DNA from: a virus
DNA length: 64,000 bases
Direction: 5' to 3' (one strand)
IMG/VR virus record: IMGVR_UViG_3300014494_000005
Location: 1 to 64,000 of that record
The translations under genes were made by a program, and so were the position numbers. The notes under the pieces were generated by a model. The model was not told the DNA's origin, searched no databases, and worked only from the letters and a program-made list of their open reading frames with translations. This document shows positions 1-7,156 of the stretch, one piece after another (the first letter of the stretch is position 1; each line of letters begins with the position of its first letter).

Positions 1-121
1 ACGTGTAGCATCCATTGCGGTGTTAGCAGGTTATTTATTATTTGTGCTACTAATTAAATTCATCTCGTTTTGATAGCTTAGTGTTTCAAAATCCGCAACG
101 ATATGCTACACGCAGCCGTTA
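1..121. repeat. attC-like imperfect palindrome 1
   Basis: The arms CGTGTAGCAT (2-11) and ATGCTACACG (103-112) are exact reverse complements. A second pair, TTGCGG (15-20) and CCGCAA (93-98), lies inside them, with unpaired bases between the pairs. The right arm is followed by CCGTTA (116-121), seven bases before the stop of the next small minus-strand gene. This bipartite folding plus an outer GTT resembles integron attC sites, but the canonical GTTRRRY core is not matched. The left outer core would lie outside the window. Confidence 0.55.
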
Positions 122-128
122 TAGCCAA

Positions 129-311
129 TTAAAAAACTACCACACAAGGAAACTCTAATGCTTTACCGAAAACAGGGCAATCGACTTCTTTTGCAAATTT
201 TACAGCAAAATCATAAGGGCAGTTTTCACCAAGCCATTTTTGAATTTGCTCTTTTGCATCGGCAGCAAATCTTACAACATATTTACCATCTCTATTAAAA
301 ACTTTTTTCAT
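129..311 (-). CDS. Hypothetical cassette-like protein, 60 aa
   Basis: Small soluble protein of unknown function starting MKKVFNRDGK. It has no recognisable domain, signal peptide or membrane segment. The start is the only ATG in frame and sits behind a TTAAAAATT leader. It lies between two palindromic repeats, with its stop a few bases from the CCGTTA end of repeat 1, the arrangement of an integron gene cassette (gene followed by its recombination site). Function cannot be assigned. Confidence 0.55.
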   Translation of the reverse strand: MKKVFNRDGKYVVRFAADAKEQIQKWLGENCPYDFAVKFAKEVDCPVFGKALEFPCVVVF

Positions 312-333
312 AATTTAAAAATTAACTGGCTAT

Positions 334-417
334 AACACACGGTATAAAACATGCCGTGACAAGCCTGTGTATAATTTGAAACGTTCTACATCGGCACGTT
401 TCATACCGCCACCGTTA
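334..417. repeat. attC-like imperfect palindrome 2
   Basis: GGTATAAAACATGCCG (341-356) pairs with CGGCACGTTTCATACC (392-407) over 16 positions with two mismatches. An outer AAC (334-336) and an outer CCGTTA (412-417) flank the arms, the same layout as palindromes 1 and 3. It separates the genes at 129-311 and 467-781. Confidence 0.6.
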
Positions 418-422
418 TACAC

Positions 423-463
423 AATACTACATTATACGTTCTAATTAGCATTTTGTTACAAAA
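423..463. repeat. Direct repeat, copy A
   Basis: A segment of about 41 nt beginning AATACTACATTA and ending TTTTGTTACAAAA recurs almost exactly at 1214-1255, with one inserted A. The two copies bracket about 750 bp that hold two small genes and palindrome 3, so that block may have been gained or duplicated as a unit. Confidence 0.8.
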
Positions 464-466
464 TTT

Positions 467-781
467 TTAATTAATATGTTCACAACGTTCAAAATTAATT
501 TCATTAAAATTTAAATTAATTTGACATTTATGTAATTTCCATATATTAGTATTATCATTTGGAATTATAAAAGCACTATCAAATAACTCATATTTTCCTT
601 CAATGTTATTTTCACCAACGACAATAAATTTAAATGGATTCCATTTTGATTTACCTGTAAATTGTTTTGTTCCATTATCATTTATTTTTTCTTCGATAAC
701 AAGAGTTGGATTTTCATTAAAATTTATTCTGAAAATAAAACTTCCCAAAATTAATTTACCATTTTTTACTTCATTTTTCAT
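467..781 (-). CDS. Hypothetical cassette-like protein, 104 aa
   Basis: Soluble, beta-rich hypothetical protein with no recognised family. The ATG at 781 (MKNEVKNGKL) is preferred over an in-frame TTG nine bases upstream. Its stop is about 50 bases from palindrome 2 and falls just beyond direct repeat A. The size and the repeat that follows it fit a gene cassette. No function is proposed. Confidence 0.55.
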   Translation of the reverse strand: MKNEVKNGKLILGSFIFRINFNENPTLVIEEKINDNGTKQFTGKSKWNPFKFIVVGENNIEGKYELFDSAFIIPNDNTNIWKLHKCQINLNFNEINFERCEHIN

Positions 782-869
782 AATATTCAATTTTATTTAT
801 AATTATTCTTAAAAAGTTTTTGTTCGTTTTTCATATCAACATTTTACTTTAATAAACCGTACTGTGTAT

Positions 870-955
870 AACAACGTGTATAAAACATAGCCAATTAAGG
901 TTTCTGGCTTATATCAAGTGTCGTGCGTGGCAACGTTTCATACACACAACCGTTA
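870..955. repeat. attC-like imperfect palindrome 3
   Basis: GTGTATAAAAC (876-886) pairs with GTTTCATACAC (935-945) with one mismatch. An inner ATAGCCA/TGGCTTAT hairpin lies between. AAC (870-872) and CCGTTA (950-955) form the outer edges. The TTA of CCGTTA is the stop codon (read on the minus strand) of the gene at 953-1135, so gene and repeat abut exactly. Confidence 0.6.
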
Positions 956-1135
956 GCGTTCATTTGCCAACGCACTCTGATACATTTCTTCAAGGTCTTT
1001 AAAAAACTTATTTCCTTGAATTACTATCATTGATGGATTATATGTATTTACATATCTAGTGTAAACATCTTCAATTCTTTCATAACAATCGTGTTTATCT
1101 CTACCTTTTTCAGTATTAATCCATTGTAAATACAC
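953..1135 (-). CDS. Hypothetical cassette-like protein, GTG start, possibly 5'-frameshifted
   Basis: A reading frame of 60 codons from a GTG at 1135, with no known domain. The frame stays open for another 15 codons upstream without an ATG, and protein-like sequence continues there (SELKIVTATKP). An ATG beginning MDFKNK lies in a neighbouring frame just upstream. Either the gene starts at GTG or a one-base shift has split it. Its stop codon is part of palindrome 3. Not recognised. Confidence 0.45.
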   Translation of the reverse strand: MYLQWINTEKGRDKHDCYERIEDVYTRYVNTYNPSMIVIQGNKFFKDLEEMYQSALANER

Positions 1136-1205
1136 TCTCGGCTTTGTTGCTGTTACTATTTTCAGTTCAGATACTTGTTTTTAAAGTCCATTTTAAATTT
1201 GTTTT

Positions 1206-1255
1206 GTATAACCAATACTACATTAATACGTTCTAATTAGCATTTTGTTACAAAA
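1206..1255. repeat. Direct repeat copy B with partial palindrome end
   Basis: TGTATAACC followed by the second copy of the 41-nt repeat (1214-1255). It resembles the outer end of palindrome 2 joined to the same repeat, but no matching second arm is evident, so it looks like a truncated cassette end. Confidence 0.55.
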
Positions 1256-1256
1256 A

Positions 1257-1382
1257 TTAACGTTTTTTATGAAAAAACTTCATTATTTTAATCCAAATTT
1301 TATCAATAAAAATTAATAAGTACATGAGAACTGCACCAAAAGTAACACCAATACAAAAATATAAAGAATTAAATAGTTCCAT
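1257..1382 (-). CDS. Small single-pass membrane protein, 41 aa
   Basis: ATG at 1380-1382, stop at 1257-1259. The product has one hydrophobic segment covering about residues 7-27 and a basic tail ending KKR. It overlaps the end of the next upstream gene (1369-1575) by 14 nt, which suggests coupled translation. No homologue is recognised; a regulator or host-membrane modifier is possible but unsupported. Confidence 0.45.
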   Translation of the reverse strand: MELFNSLYFCIGVTFGAVLMYLLIFIDKIWIKIMKFFHKKR

Positions 1383-1575
1383 TATCTTTATTATTTTTAA
1401 TGAAAATTACAATACCCCATATAGATAACATTAAAAATACTAATGCGCATATATATCCCCAAACAGGACGGTTTGGTTCAATTGTGGTTTTTGACATCGA
1501 GTATCCATAAATTAAGAAATACATTGCGAACATCAAAATCCTCAACACTTTCATTTTATATGGAATTATCTTCAT
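1369..1575 (-). CDS. Hypothetical two-helix membrane protein, 68 aa
   Basis: Two hydrophobic stretches, about residues 10-27 and 39-59, separated by a polar loop, with a lysine/asparagine-rich tail. Starts MKIIPYK. It overlaps the 41-residue membrane protein downstream, so the two may be made together. No family is recognised. Confidence 0.5.
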   Translation of the reverse strand: MKIIPYKMKVLRILMFAMYFLIYGYSMSKTTIEPNRPVWGYICALVFLMLSIWGIVIFIKNNKDNGTI

Positions 1576-1615
1576 ATTATTTTACTATAAATAGTATGTT
1601 TAAAAGTATAATTAC

Positions 1616-1822
1616 TTATTTGTTTTGTAATTTTCTTACTTTATTGACTACTATTGGTCGTAATCCATCAAATTTTATGGTGTATTCAAACATATTACCA
1701 TATTTTATTTGTGTATCAGTAAGCTCATCAAAATGATGGGCATTAGTCCATATTTCTGATTTTTGAAGATTCTTTTGAATATTTTTATCTTCTATTGGCG
1801 AATAAACTTTTACGATTTCCAT
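1616..1822 (-). CDS. Hypothetical protein, 68 aa
   Basis: Short soluble protein starting MEIVKVYSPI, with no domain recognised. A weak copy of the AAGTATTTA motif lies about 26 nt upstream (near 1849-1859). It is in line with the neighbouring minus-strand genes. Confidence 0.5.
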   Translation of the reverse strand: MEIVKVYSPIEDKNIQKNLQKSEIWTNAHHFDELTDTQIKYGNMFEYTIKFDGLRPIVVNKVRKLQNK

Positions 1823-1874
1823 TTTAATAATAATTAAATTAATTTTTCTTTAAATACTTATAATTTATTTTAAA

Positions 1875-2075
1875 TCATTGTTTTTCAAAATTTTCTAAAA
1901 TAAAGTTTATATTATAACTACAATATTCATTACCATATAATATATGATTTAATGTTATATCATCTTCATCAATGCCTAATACTTCATAATTGTCATTTTC
2001 GATAAATAATGGCATTTGAAAAATATTATATATTGTTTTTAAACATTTTAATTTATCGCCAAATTTTATTTTCAT
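1875..2075 (-). CDS. Hypothetical protein, 66 aa
   Basis: Short acidic protein starting MKIKFGDKLK, possibly a small beta-barrel-like fold. No motif or family is recognised. It is directly downstream of the gene at 2085-2381 and probably shares its transcript. Confidence 0.5.
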   Translation of the reverse strand: MKIKFGDKLKCLKTIYNIFQMPLFIENDNYEVLGIDEDDITLNHILYGNEYCSYNINFILENFEKQ

Positions 2076-2084
2076 ATTATTATT

Positions 2085-2381
2085 TTAATTGTATGACACT
2101 TCGTCATTTTCTTCAATTTCGTCAGTATTAAAACATTCATTTAAATCTTTAACGATATCATTTGGTTCTACAAATGTTTTAAAACACATACTTAATTCAT
2201 CTAAAACAATTCCATTTGGAAGTCTTATATTTTCAAAAGTAACAGAATAACCACCTAATTCATTAGGTTCGCATCCAAGTAATTCTAATACTTTTCCATT
2301 GGCAATTTCTTTATTTTCAGCTTCTACATTATCTATAAATAAAGAAACTAGACCAGTTGCTTCTACTTCAAATTTTTTCAT
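2085..2381 (-). CDS. Hypothetical protein, 98 aa
   Basis: Starts MKKFEVEATG behind TTAAAAATTATG. A longer in-frame start upstream is rejected because a host-type promoter box lies at 2399-2406, inside that extension. The product is acidic toward its C-terminus, with no family recognised. It heads a small operon running to lower coordinates. Confidence 0.6.
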   Translation of the reverse strand: MKKFEVEATGLVSLFIDNVEAENKEIANGKVLELLGCEPNELGGYSVTFENIRLPNGIVLDELSMCFKTFVEPNDIVKDLNECFNTDEIEENDEVSYN

Positions 2382-2398
2382 AATTTTTAATTTAAATA

Positions 2399-2406
2399 CA
2401 AATATA
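2399..2406 (-). promoter_or_regulatory. Host-type promoter (TATATTTG, -7 box)
   Basis: On the minus strand TATATTTG has TTG exactly 20 nt upstream (2427-2429). This is the Bacteroidota housekeeping promoter form TTG-N20-TAnnTTTG. It lies 18 nt before the ATG of the gene at 2085-2381 and decides that start. Confidence 0.7.
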
Positions 2407-2446
2407 TTTGATTTTTTAAAGAAATGCAACAATAATAAAAAATTAT

Positions 2447-2839
2447 TTAAATTTTTTTAAAATTAAATTGGGTTCTTAGTCCAAATTCTTGTTCATCTGG
2501 AGGAAATTTTGTTAAGAACATATTATGAAAACCATTTTTTATTTCTTCAATAAAAAATCCATGAATTTCACCTTTAAATAAATTATTTCTTTCTTTAGAC
2601 TTCCAATAAGCAGTTTCATCATATGAAATAGGTGTTTTATCACTATTTTTATTACCCCAAGATATTTGTGTTTTTCCAACAATAGTCCAAAATTTATATG
2701 TAGATTCCATTATTTCAAATTTACTATCATGTAATTTGACTTCTAAAAGTGTTAAACAAATATCATTATTAGTATCATCTTTTAATATAAAATATTGTTC
2801 AATGATTTTAAAAAATTCGAATCGTGGTTTTACTTGCAT
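2447..2839 (-). CDS. Hypothetical protein, 130 aa
   Basis: Soluble protein starting MQVKPRFEFF, with alternating aromatic and polar residues suggesting a beta-sheet fold. No catalytic motif is seen. Its middle resembles in style the 104-residue protein at 467-781 (both carry a short GKSKW/GKTQISW-like strand), which may mean remote relatedness. Function unknown. Confidence 0.5.
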   Translation of the reverse strand: MQVKPRFEFFKIIEQYFILKDDTNNDICLTLLEVKLHDSKFEIMESTYKFWTIVGKTQISWGNKNSDKTPISYDETAYWKSKERNNLFKGEIHGFFIEEIKNGFHNMFLTKFPPDEQEFGLRTQFNFKKI

Positions 2840-2899
2840 AATGAAAAATTATTATTTAAAATAGTTAAATTTTTTCGAAACATAAATTAAGTAACCTAA

Positions 2900-3262
2900 T
2901 TATGGGTGGTTCACAAAATAATAATGAAAATCTCCTTTAAAACCATAACTATTTTCCACTGAAGTTCTGACAATAATTTCATCGGTTTGAGATAATTCCG
3001 GGACAATAAGTGGTTCTTTATTATACTTATCAATACTTTTTAACATTTTACCTACAATAACAAACTCACCATCACGACCAGTAAAAATACCATGAATTTC
3101 ATTACTTATTATATCACCATCACTAAAAACAATAGTATCTTCATCAATAAAATTAGCAATATTAAATTTAGAATATTTTAATCGATTCTCTTTTCGTTCT
3201 TTGTATTCGCTATACGAAACTAAAATACCATACATAAAATATTGATTTCTTAATCTACTCAT
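2900..3262 (-). CDS. Hypothetical protein, 120 aa
   Basis: Starts MSRLRNQYFM and has no recognised domain. It sits just left of the TnpB insertion, pointing away from it. The sequence reads as a compact beta protein without signal peptide. Function unknown. Confidence 0.5.
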   Translation of the reverse strand: MSRLRNQYFMYGILVSYSEYKERKENRLKYSKFNIANFIDEDTIVFSDGDIISNEIHGIFTGRDGEFVIVGKMLKSIDKYNKEPLIVPELSQTDEIIVRTSVENSYGFKGDFHYYFVNHP

Positions 3263-3307
3263 ATTACTAAATTTTTTTTATAAAATAAATAACTTTTCAA
3301 AATATTT

Positions 3308-3318
3308 AAGTATTTATA
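3308..3318 (+). promoter_or_regulatory. AAGTATTTATA motif upstream of tnpB
   Basis: An exact copy of the second promoter-like motif, 21 nt before the tnpB ATG. It lies inside the left-end hairpin, so it could be part of the transposon end rather than a promoter. Confidence 0.4.
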
Positions 3319-3339
3319 CTAAATAAGAGAATAGTATAA

Positions 3340-4611
3340 ATGTTAAAATTATACAAATATAAACTAAAACCGGATAATAACCAAATTATTTTATTAAATA
3401 AACATTTTGGCTGTATTAGATTTATTTATAATTATTTTCTCAATGAACGTAAAAAAGAATATGAAACTAATAATCAAACACTTAATTATTATGATAATAC
3501 AAAAGCATTAACCGAATTAAAGCATTCAAATGAATATATTTGGCTTAATGAAATTTGTGCACAATCTTTACAACAGTCTCTTAAACATCTTGATGGAGCA
3601 TATAATGGATTTTTTAAAGGTAGGACAAAGTTTCCAAATTTTAAATCTAAACACAATAAAAATAGTTTTTGCGTTCCTCAAGCAGTAAAATTAATTAATA
3701 ATAAACTATATATACGTAAATTTAAAGGAGGAATTGGTGTTATTATTGATAGGAAATTTAAGGGAATTATAAAACAATGCACAATAACCAAAACACCAAC
3801 TAATGAATATTTTGTTAGTATTTTAGTTGAAACCGAACATGTTAAATTACCTAAAACTAATAAAAGTATTGGAATAGATTTGGGATTAAAAGATTTTGCA
3901 ATAACATCAGAAGGATTTAAATATAAAAACAATAAATATACTAAACAATATGAAAAGAAATTAAAAAAAGCACAACAACATTTATCAAAAAAAACAAAAA
4001 ATTCGAAAAAATTTGAACAACAAAGATTGAAAGTGGTTAAAATATACAAGAAGATAACCAATTCTCGTGTAGATAATCTACATAAAGTAAGTACTGACCT
4101 AATTAAAAAATATGACATAATTTGTTTAGAAGACCTTAATATTAAAGGTATGTCAACAAGATGCAAGCCAAAACAAGACAAAAATGGTAAGTATTTATCC
4201 AATGGTCAATCAGCAAAATCAGGACTTAATAAATCTATATCAAATGCTAGTTGGGGTACTTTTGTTGAAATGCTTAATTATAAAGCCAATTGGAATGATA
4301 AACAAATTGTTAAAATTAATAGATTTTATCCTTCAAGTAAAACATGTCATATTTGTGGCTATATAAATCAAGACTTAAATCTTTCTATTAGAGAATGGAA
4401 GTGTCCTAAATGTGGTATTGTTCATGATAGGGATATAAATGCTGCAAAAAACATATTAAAAGAAGGTCAGAAAATATTACTTAATGATTTAACAAATAAT
4501 ATTGACAATAACAAATCGTCAGGGACTGACGATAACAGACGTGGAGACCAAATAAGACCTGTTATAACGGGCACAATCGATGAAACGTCCAAAATTCTTA
4601 GCATAAGTTAA
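3340..4611 (+). CDS. tnpB: TnpB RNA-guided nuclease (IS605 OrfB family)
   Basis: 423 residues, normal for TnpB. The N-terminal helix-turn-helix region starts YKYKLKPDN. The split RuvC active site is complete: GIDLG (Asp about residue 182), LEDLN (Glu about 267), and HDRDINAA near residue 365. A four-cysteine zinc ribbon (CHICG and CPKCG) lies between the last two motifs. Members of this family are omega-RNA-guided DNA nucleases whose guide RNA comes from the right end of the element, overlapping the 3' end of the gene. The C-terminal coding part contains the NRRGDQIRP segment seen where coding sequence and guide scaffold overlap. It runs against all neighbouring genes, consistent with insertion. 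Confidence 0.9.
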   Translation: MLKLYKYKLKPDNNQIILLNKHFGCIRFIYNYFLNERKKEYETNNQTLNYYDNTKALTELKHSNEYIWLNEICAQSLQQSLKHLDGAYNGFFKGRTKFPNFKSKHNKNSFCVPQAVKLINNKLYIRKFKGGIGVIIDRKFKGIIKQCTITKTPTNEYFVSILVETEHVKLPKTNKSIGIDLGLKDFAITSEGFKYKNNKYTKQYEKKLKKAQQHLSKKTKNSKKFEQQRLKVVKIYKKITNSRVDNLHKVSTDLIKKYDIICLEDLNIKGMSTRCKPKQDKNGKYLSNGQSAKSGLNKSISNASWGTFVEMLNYKANWNDKQIVKINRFYPSSKTCHICGYINQDLNLSIREWKCPKCGIVHDRDINAAKNILKEGQKILLNDLTNNIDNNKSSGTDDNRRGDQIRPVITGTIDETSKILSIS

Positions 4612-4631
4612 GAAGCCTAATTATTTTAGGT
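4515..4631 (+). ncRNA. Candidate omega-RNA (reRNA) scaffold of TnpB
   Basis: The 3' part of tnpB and the sequence after it hold a perfect hairpin, CGTCAG-GGA-CTGACG (4517-4531), then an AGACGTGGAGACC segment and the terminal right-end hairpin (4616-4630). This is where omega-RNA scaffolds lie in IS605-type elements. The guide would be the sequence just after the element end. Boundaries are inferred. Confidence 0.5.
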
Positions 4632-4671
4632 AGTCCATATGCATTATATTAAGGGAATATGAATCTTTATA

Positions 4672-4962
4672 TTATTCATTATAATCAGGATGACTTGTTA
4701 AATGCCAAAAACCACATTCATCACATTTATAGCTTCTTACGGGTCGTATATCTTTTTTTCCCATTCTTCTATTCATTCTTTGACCATGAAGATATCTTCT
4801 ATGTTTTTTACCAGAATTAATAGCTTCTTGAGCATCCCTAAATGAGGGATATTGAATCTTACCACATTTTGGTCTGAAATCGTTAGTAAATTCAACTTCT
4901 GCAAGTGGTACATTATCAATTTCTATTTTTGGCTCGGATAATGATAAATTTTTAGTTTCCAT
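4672..4962 (-). CDS. Zinc-ribbon protein, about 96 aa
   Basis: An N-terminal cysteine pair (PKCGK) and a C-terminal pair (CDECGFWHLTS) flank a basic middle with KKHRR and HGQRMNRRMGK. This zinc-ribbon layout is common in small phage proteins that may bind nucleic acid. The start at 4962 (METKNL) follows GAAAATTATG; another ATG lies 9 nt upstream. Longer starts would overlap the preceding gene by 50 nt. Confidence 0.6.
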   Translation of the reverse strand: METKNLSLSEPKIEIDNVPLAEVEFTNDFRPKCGKIQYPSFRDAQEAINSGKKHRRYLHGQRMNRRMGKKDIRPVRSYKCDECGFWHLTSHPDYNE

Positions 4963-5515
4963 AATTTTCATTATTTTGATTATACTTTTCAATTTCATCA
5001 TCTAAAATTGCCATTTGAATATATTCATCATCAACATTATATTCATAACATTCTTTATTGGCAATCATAATAACAACACCTTTTTTACAATGTTTTAATA
5101 TTCGTTTTAAATTGGCAAAATTATCATTATTTTGCCAAAATTTTGTTATAATACTAAGTAAATGATGTGGTTTATTAACACTGATGATTGGTGATTTTTT
5201 ATCTACATATCCACCAAGCATTGGTATCATTACATCATATCGTGGATTTATAATATCTGTTTCAATATCATATTGAAATATGGGAGTAAATACAAATCTG
5301 ATTTTATTAATTGATACACGATTTTCTGATAAAATATTTCTGTTTTTAATAATTAATTTTTTTTCATAATCCGATAATACATATGAACCAATAGAATATT
5401 TTTTATAAATTCTTTTATTAATAATTGAAGTGATTATTTTTTTAATTCTACCATAGAAAAAAATAAAAACACTTATTAGTAATAACGCAATTATTATTAA
5501 ATAAATTATTAACAT
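4952..5515 (-). CDS. Membrane-anchored hypothetical protein, 187 aa
   Basis: A strongly hydrophobic N-terminus (about residues 2-22) followed by basic residues predicts a single membrane anchor with a cytoplasmic soluble domain. No family is recognised. It overlaps the HD-domain gene upstream by 7 nt and the zinc-ribbon gene downstream by about 11 nt, so the three are likely co-translated. Confidence 0.55.
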   Translation of the reverse strand: MLIIYLIIIALLLISVFIFFYGRIKKIITSIINKRIYKKYSIGSYVLSDYEKKLIIKNRNILSENRVSINKIRFVFTPIFQYDIETDIINPRYDVMIPMLGGYVDKKSPIISVNKPHHLLSIITKFWQNNDNFANLKRILKHCKKGVVIMIANKECYEYNVDDEYIQMAILDDEIEKYNQNNENYGN

Positions 5516-6066
5516 TTCTCTTCAATTAGTTTTTTAAACCATTCATAACTTTCATTTGATTTATCACCTGTTGCATTATCACAACGATAAAATTTTATAT
5601 AAAGGTCTAAACAATCAAGTAAATTTAAATCACCAATAAGTTTTTCAGCACGTCTTTTTGCCTTATACCAATCGCCATGTCTTCCACCTTGTGACCATGC
5701 ATTATATGCTTCATCATGTGATTGAATAACTTGAAGTATTTTAGTATTATTGCAATATTTTTCAGCAAATATTTCGGCAATTTTACCATGATGATTATCA
5801 CCCACTTTTGGTTTTGTATTGTCAACTTTATGTTTAAAAGTATCGTGAACTATTGCAATTAAACGTAAATCCTGACGGTCTTCATCATCAGCATAAAATT
5901 TATCAATGTTTTCTAATACTTCTTTAATATGATAAATAACCTGACCTTCTGGATGTCCACTTCTTGGGCGACCATGATTTGCACCTTGAATAAAAACAGC
6001 ATCAGAGATTATTGCAATCTCGATGCCGTTTTCAGGTTTCACGATATTTTTAATTAATTCGTTCAT
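5509..6066 (-). CDS. HD-domain phosphohydrolase-like protein
   Basis: 185 residues with HD-superfamily features: an early histidine in HPEGQV (about residue 38), the central IVHD pair (about 73-76), HH near 92-93 and QSHDEAYN near 117. The family hydrolyses phosphate esters of nucleotides and related compounds. The substrate cannot be told from sequence. Its ATG overlaps the stop of a degenerate reading frame upstream (TAATG), suggesting it was once coupled to another gene. Confidence 0.65.
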   Translation of the reverse strand: MNELIKNIVKPENGIEIAIISDAVFIQGANHGRPRSGHPEGQVIYHIKEVLENIDKFYADDEDRQDLRLIAIVHDTFKHKVDNTKPKVGDNHHGKIAEIFAEKYCNNTKILQVIQSHDEAYNAWSQGGRHGDWYKAKRRAEKLIGDLNLLDCLDLYIKFYRCDNATGDKSNESYEWFKKLIEEKC

Positions 6067-6219
6067 TATTTCAACTTTATTTCGAAACGATTAACCATCT
6101 TATTAATAGTTTCTTCTGGTACATTATGATTATTGCTTCATGCAGTGAACAACAATTCAGATTTCCAGACGCTGTATTTCGTTTCGACCACATGAAGTTT
6201 CAATAGTATATCTTTGTTA
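6066..6219 (-). pseudogene. Degenerate small gene with in-frame TGA
   Basis: Between the genes at 5509-6066 and 6217-6483 one minus-strand frame reads as protein on both sides of a single TGA: HVVETKYSVWKSELLFTA, stop, then SNNHNVPEETINKMV and a terminal KLK. It ends in TAATG at the HD gene's start codon. No ATG begins it. TGA is a normal stop elsewhere in the window, so a decayed gene is the simplest reading. Confidence 0.35.
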
Positions 6220-6483
6220 CATTATTCTAAAATTTGTCACATATATTAATTTATTATTATTACTATAGATACCATCAACAAGAATAAATTTTTCATATCT
6301 TGTTTTAGATGAAACAACAGTTTTTTCTAACATTTCAAATAAAACAGAACCTTCAAATGCTTTTAATTTATGCTTATGTTTTTCATTTTCTGCAATATAT
6401 GAATAATATGTTTTTTTTATTCTTACTTTTGGTGTTGCTTTTCTAATTATTTTCCATATTATTTTGAGAGTTTCCGATTTCAT
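6217..6483 (-). CDS. Hypothetical basic protein, 88 aa
   Basis: Lysine-rich small protein starting MKSETLKIIW, with no known domain. It overlaps the end of the NADAR gene by 41 nt in another frame and probably shares its transcript. Function unknown. Confidence 0.5.
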   Translation of the reverse strand: MKSETLKIIWKIIRKATPKVRIKKTYYSYIAENEKHKHKLKAFEGSVLFEMLEKTVVSSKTRYEKFILVDGIYSNNNKLIYVTNFRIM

Positions 6484-6967
6484 TTTTTTCTTGTTTTACT
6501 TGTTTCCGTACTTCCATTAACGCTTTGCCTAAAAGATTCATACCTTGCCATTTAGTTTCATCAAGCACATCATCATTACTCCAATGCAATCCAATTCCCC
6601 ATACAGAATCATTTGGATTTGTTTCAACCAATATTTTATCACTAGTTGATAATAGTAATTCTTTTGAGCGTTTATCTTGACTAAATTTAGCATAATTAAC
6701 AGCTACCATTATATCAAAACAAGCAATCATCCATTTTTCAGTATTAAAATTTTTAACCATACGACCCAATGCTTTATTTTCTCTTGGTTCTGGTGTTTCA
6801 ACTATTTTTTTTGCTGTTTCCATATCACCAAAGAAAACAGCTTTTTCCCACATGAATGCTTGTTCTGTGTTAAAAAAAGTAATTCCTTTATATTTAAATT
6901 GACATATATGCCAATTTGATATTCTGGACTTATAAAAAAATACGTATTTATCCGTTATTCGTTCCAT
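6443..6967 (-). CDS. NADAR-family N-glycosidase
   Basis: 174 residues matching NADAR/YbiA-type proteins along their length: an SNWHICQF segment after the first strand, TEQAFMW with the family EQ pair near residues 35-36, LGRMVK, KFSQ, and the C-terminal WGIG and WQGMNLLGKALMEVR. Characterised members are N-glycosidases acting on ADP-ribose-linked or riboflavin-pathway substrates; some NADAR proteins reverse guanine ADP-ribosylation of DNA. In a phage a role against ADP-ribosylating defence is possible, but this is inference. Confidence 0.8.
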   Translation of the reverse strand: MERITDKYVFFYKSRISNWHICQFKYKGITFFNTEQAFMWEKAVFFGDMETAKKIVETPEPRENKALGRMVKNFNTEKWMIACFDIMVAVNYAKFSQDKRSKELLLSTSDKILVETNPNDSVWGIGLHWSNDDVLDETKWQGMNLLGKALMEVRKQVKQEKNEIGNSQNNMENN

Positions 6968-6973
6968 TTTAAT

Positions 6974-7156
6974 CTATTTTAATAGTTTTCGTATATCTTC
7001 TTCCATTATTATAATTTCATTAATTTTTTTTGAAAAAGAATCAAATTTATCTTTATCATATTTAGATATTAAGATATTAATAATCCTTCTATCAAATCCC
7101 ATTTTTTCCAGAAAAATATATTGTTTTTCATTTAAATATAATGCTATGTTATTCAT
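6974..7156 (-). CDS. Hypothetical protein, 60 aa
   Basis: Small charged helical protein starting MNNIALYLNE. The ATG at 7154-7156 overlaps the stop of the upstream gene in a TGATG arrangement, which fixes the start over a TTG one codon earlier. Function unknown. Confidence 0.55.
   Translation of the reverse strand: MNNIALYLNEKQYIFLEKMGFDRRIINILISKYDKDKFDSFSKKINEIIIMEEDIRKLLK

Larger units (their letters stand above)
3302..4631 (+). mobile_element. TnpB-only IS605/IS1341-type element
   Basis: The element carries tnpB but no tnpA. The left end is marked by a bulged hairpin (3303-3325, arms TATTTAAGTAT and ATACTAAATA). The right end is marked by a CCTAA-TTATT-TTAGG hairpin (4616-4630) just after the tnpB stop. 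Exact termini cannot be fixed without an empty site. Without TnpA it is probably mobilised in trans, or kept by the targeting activity of TnpB. Confidence 0.7.

Noticed and set aside
3678-4202. Long minus-strand frame inside tnpB.
   Set aside because: It is the complement of a clear nuclease gene, with a hydrophobic, low-complexity translation typical of antisense A-rich coding DNA.
6209-6216. Plus-strand TATCTTTG box.
   Set aside because: It has no TTG partner and would run antisense into the NADAR operon; no plus-strand gene follows.
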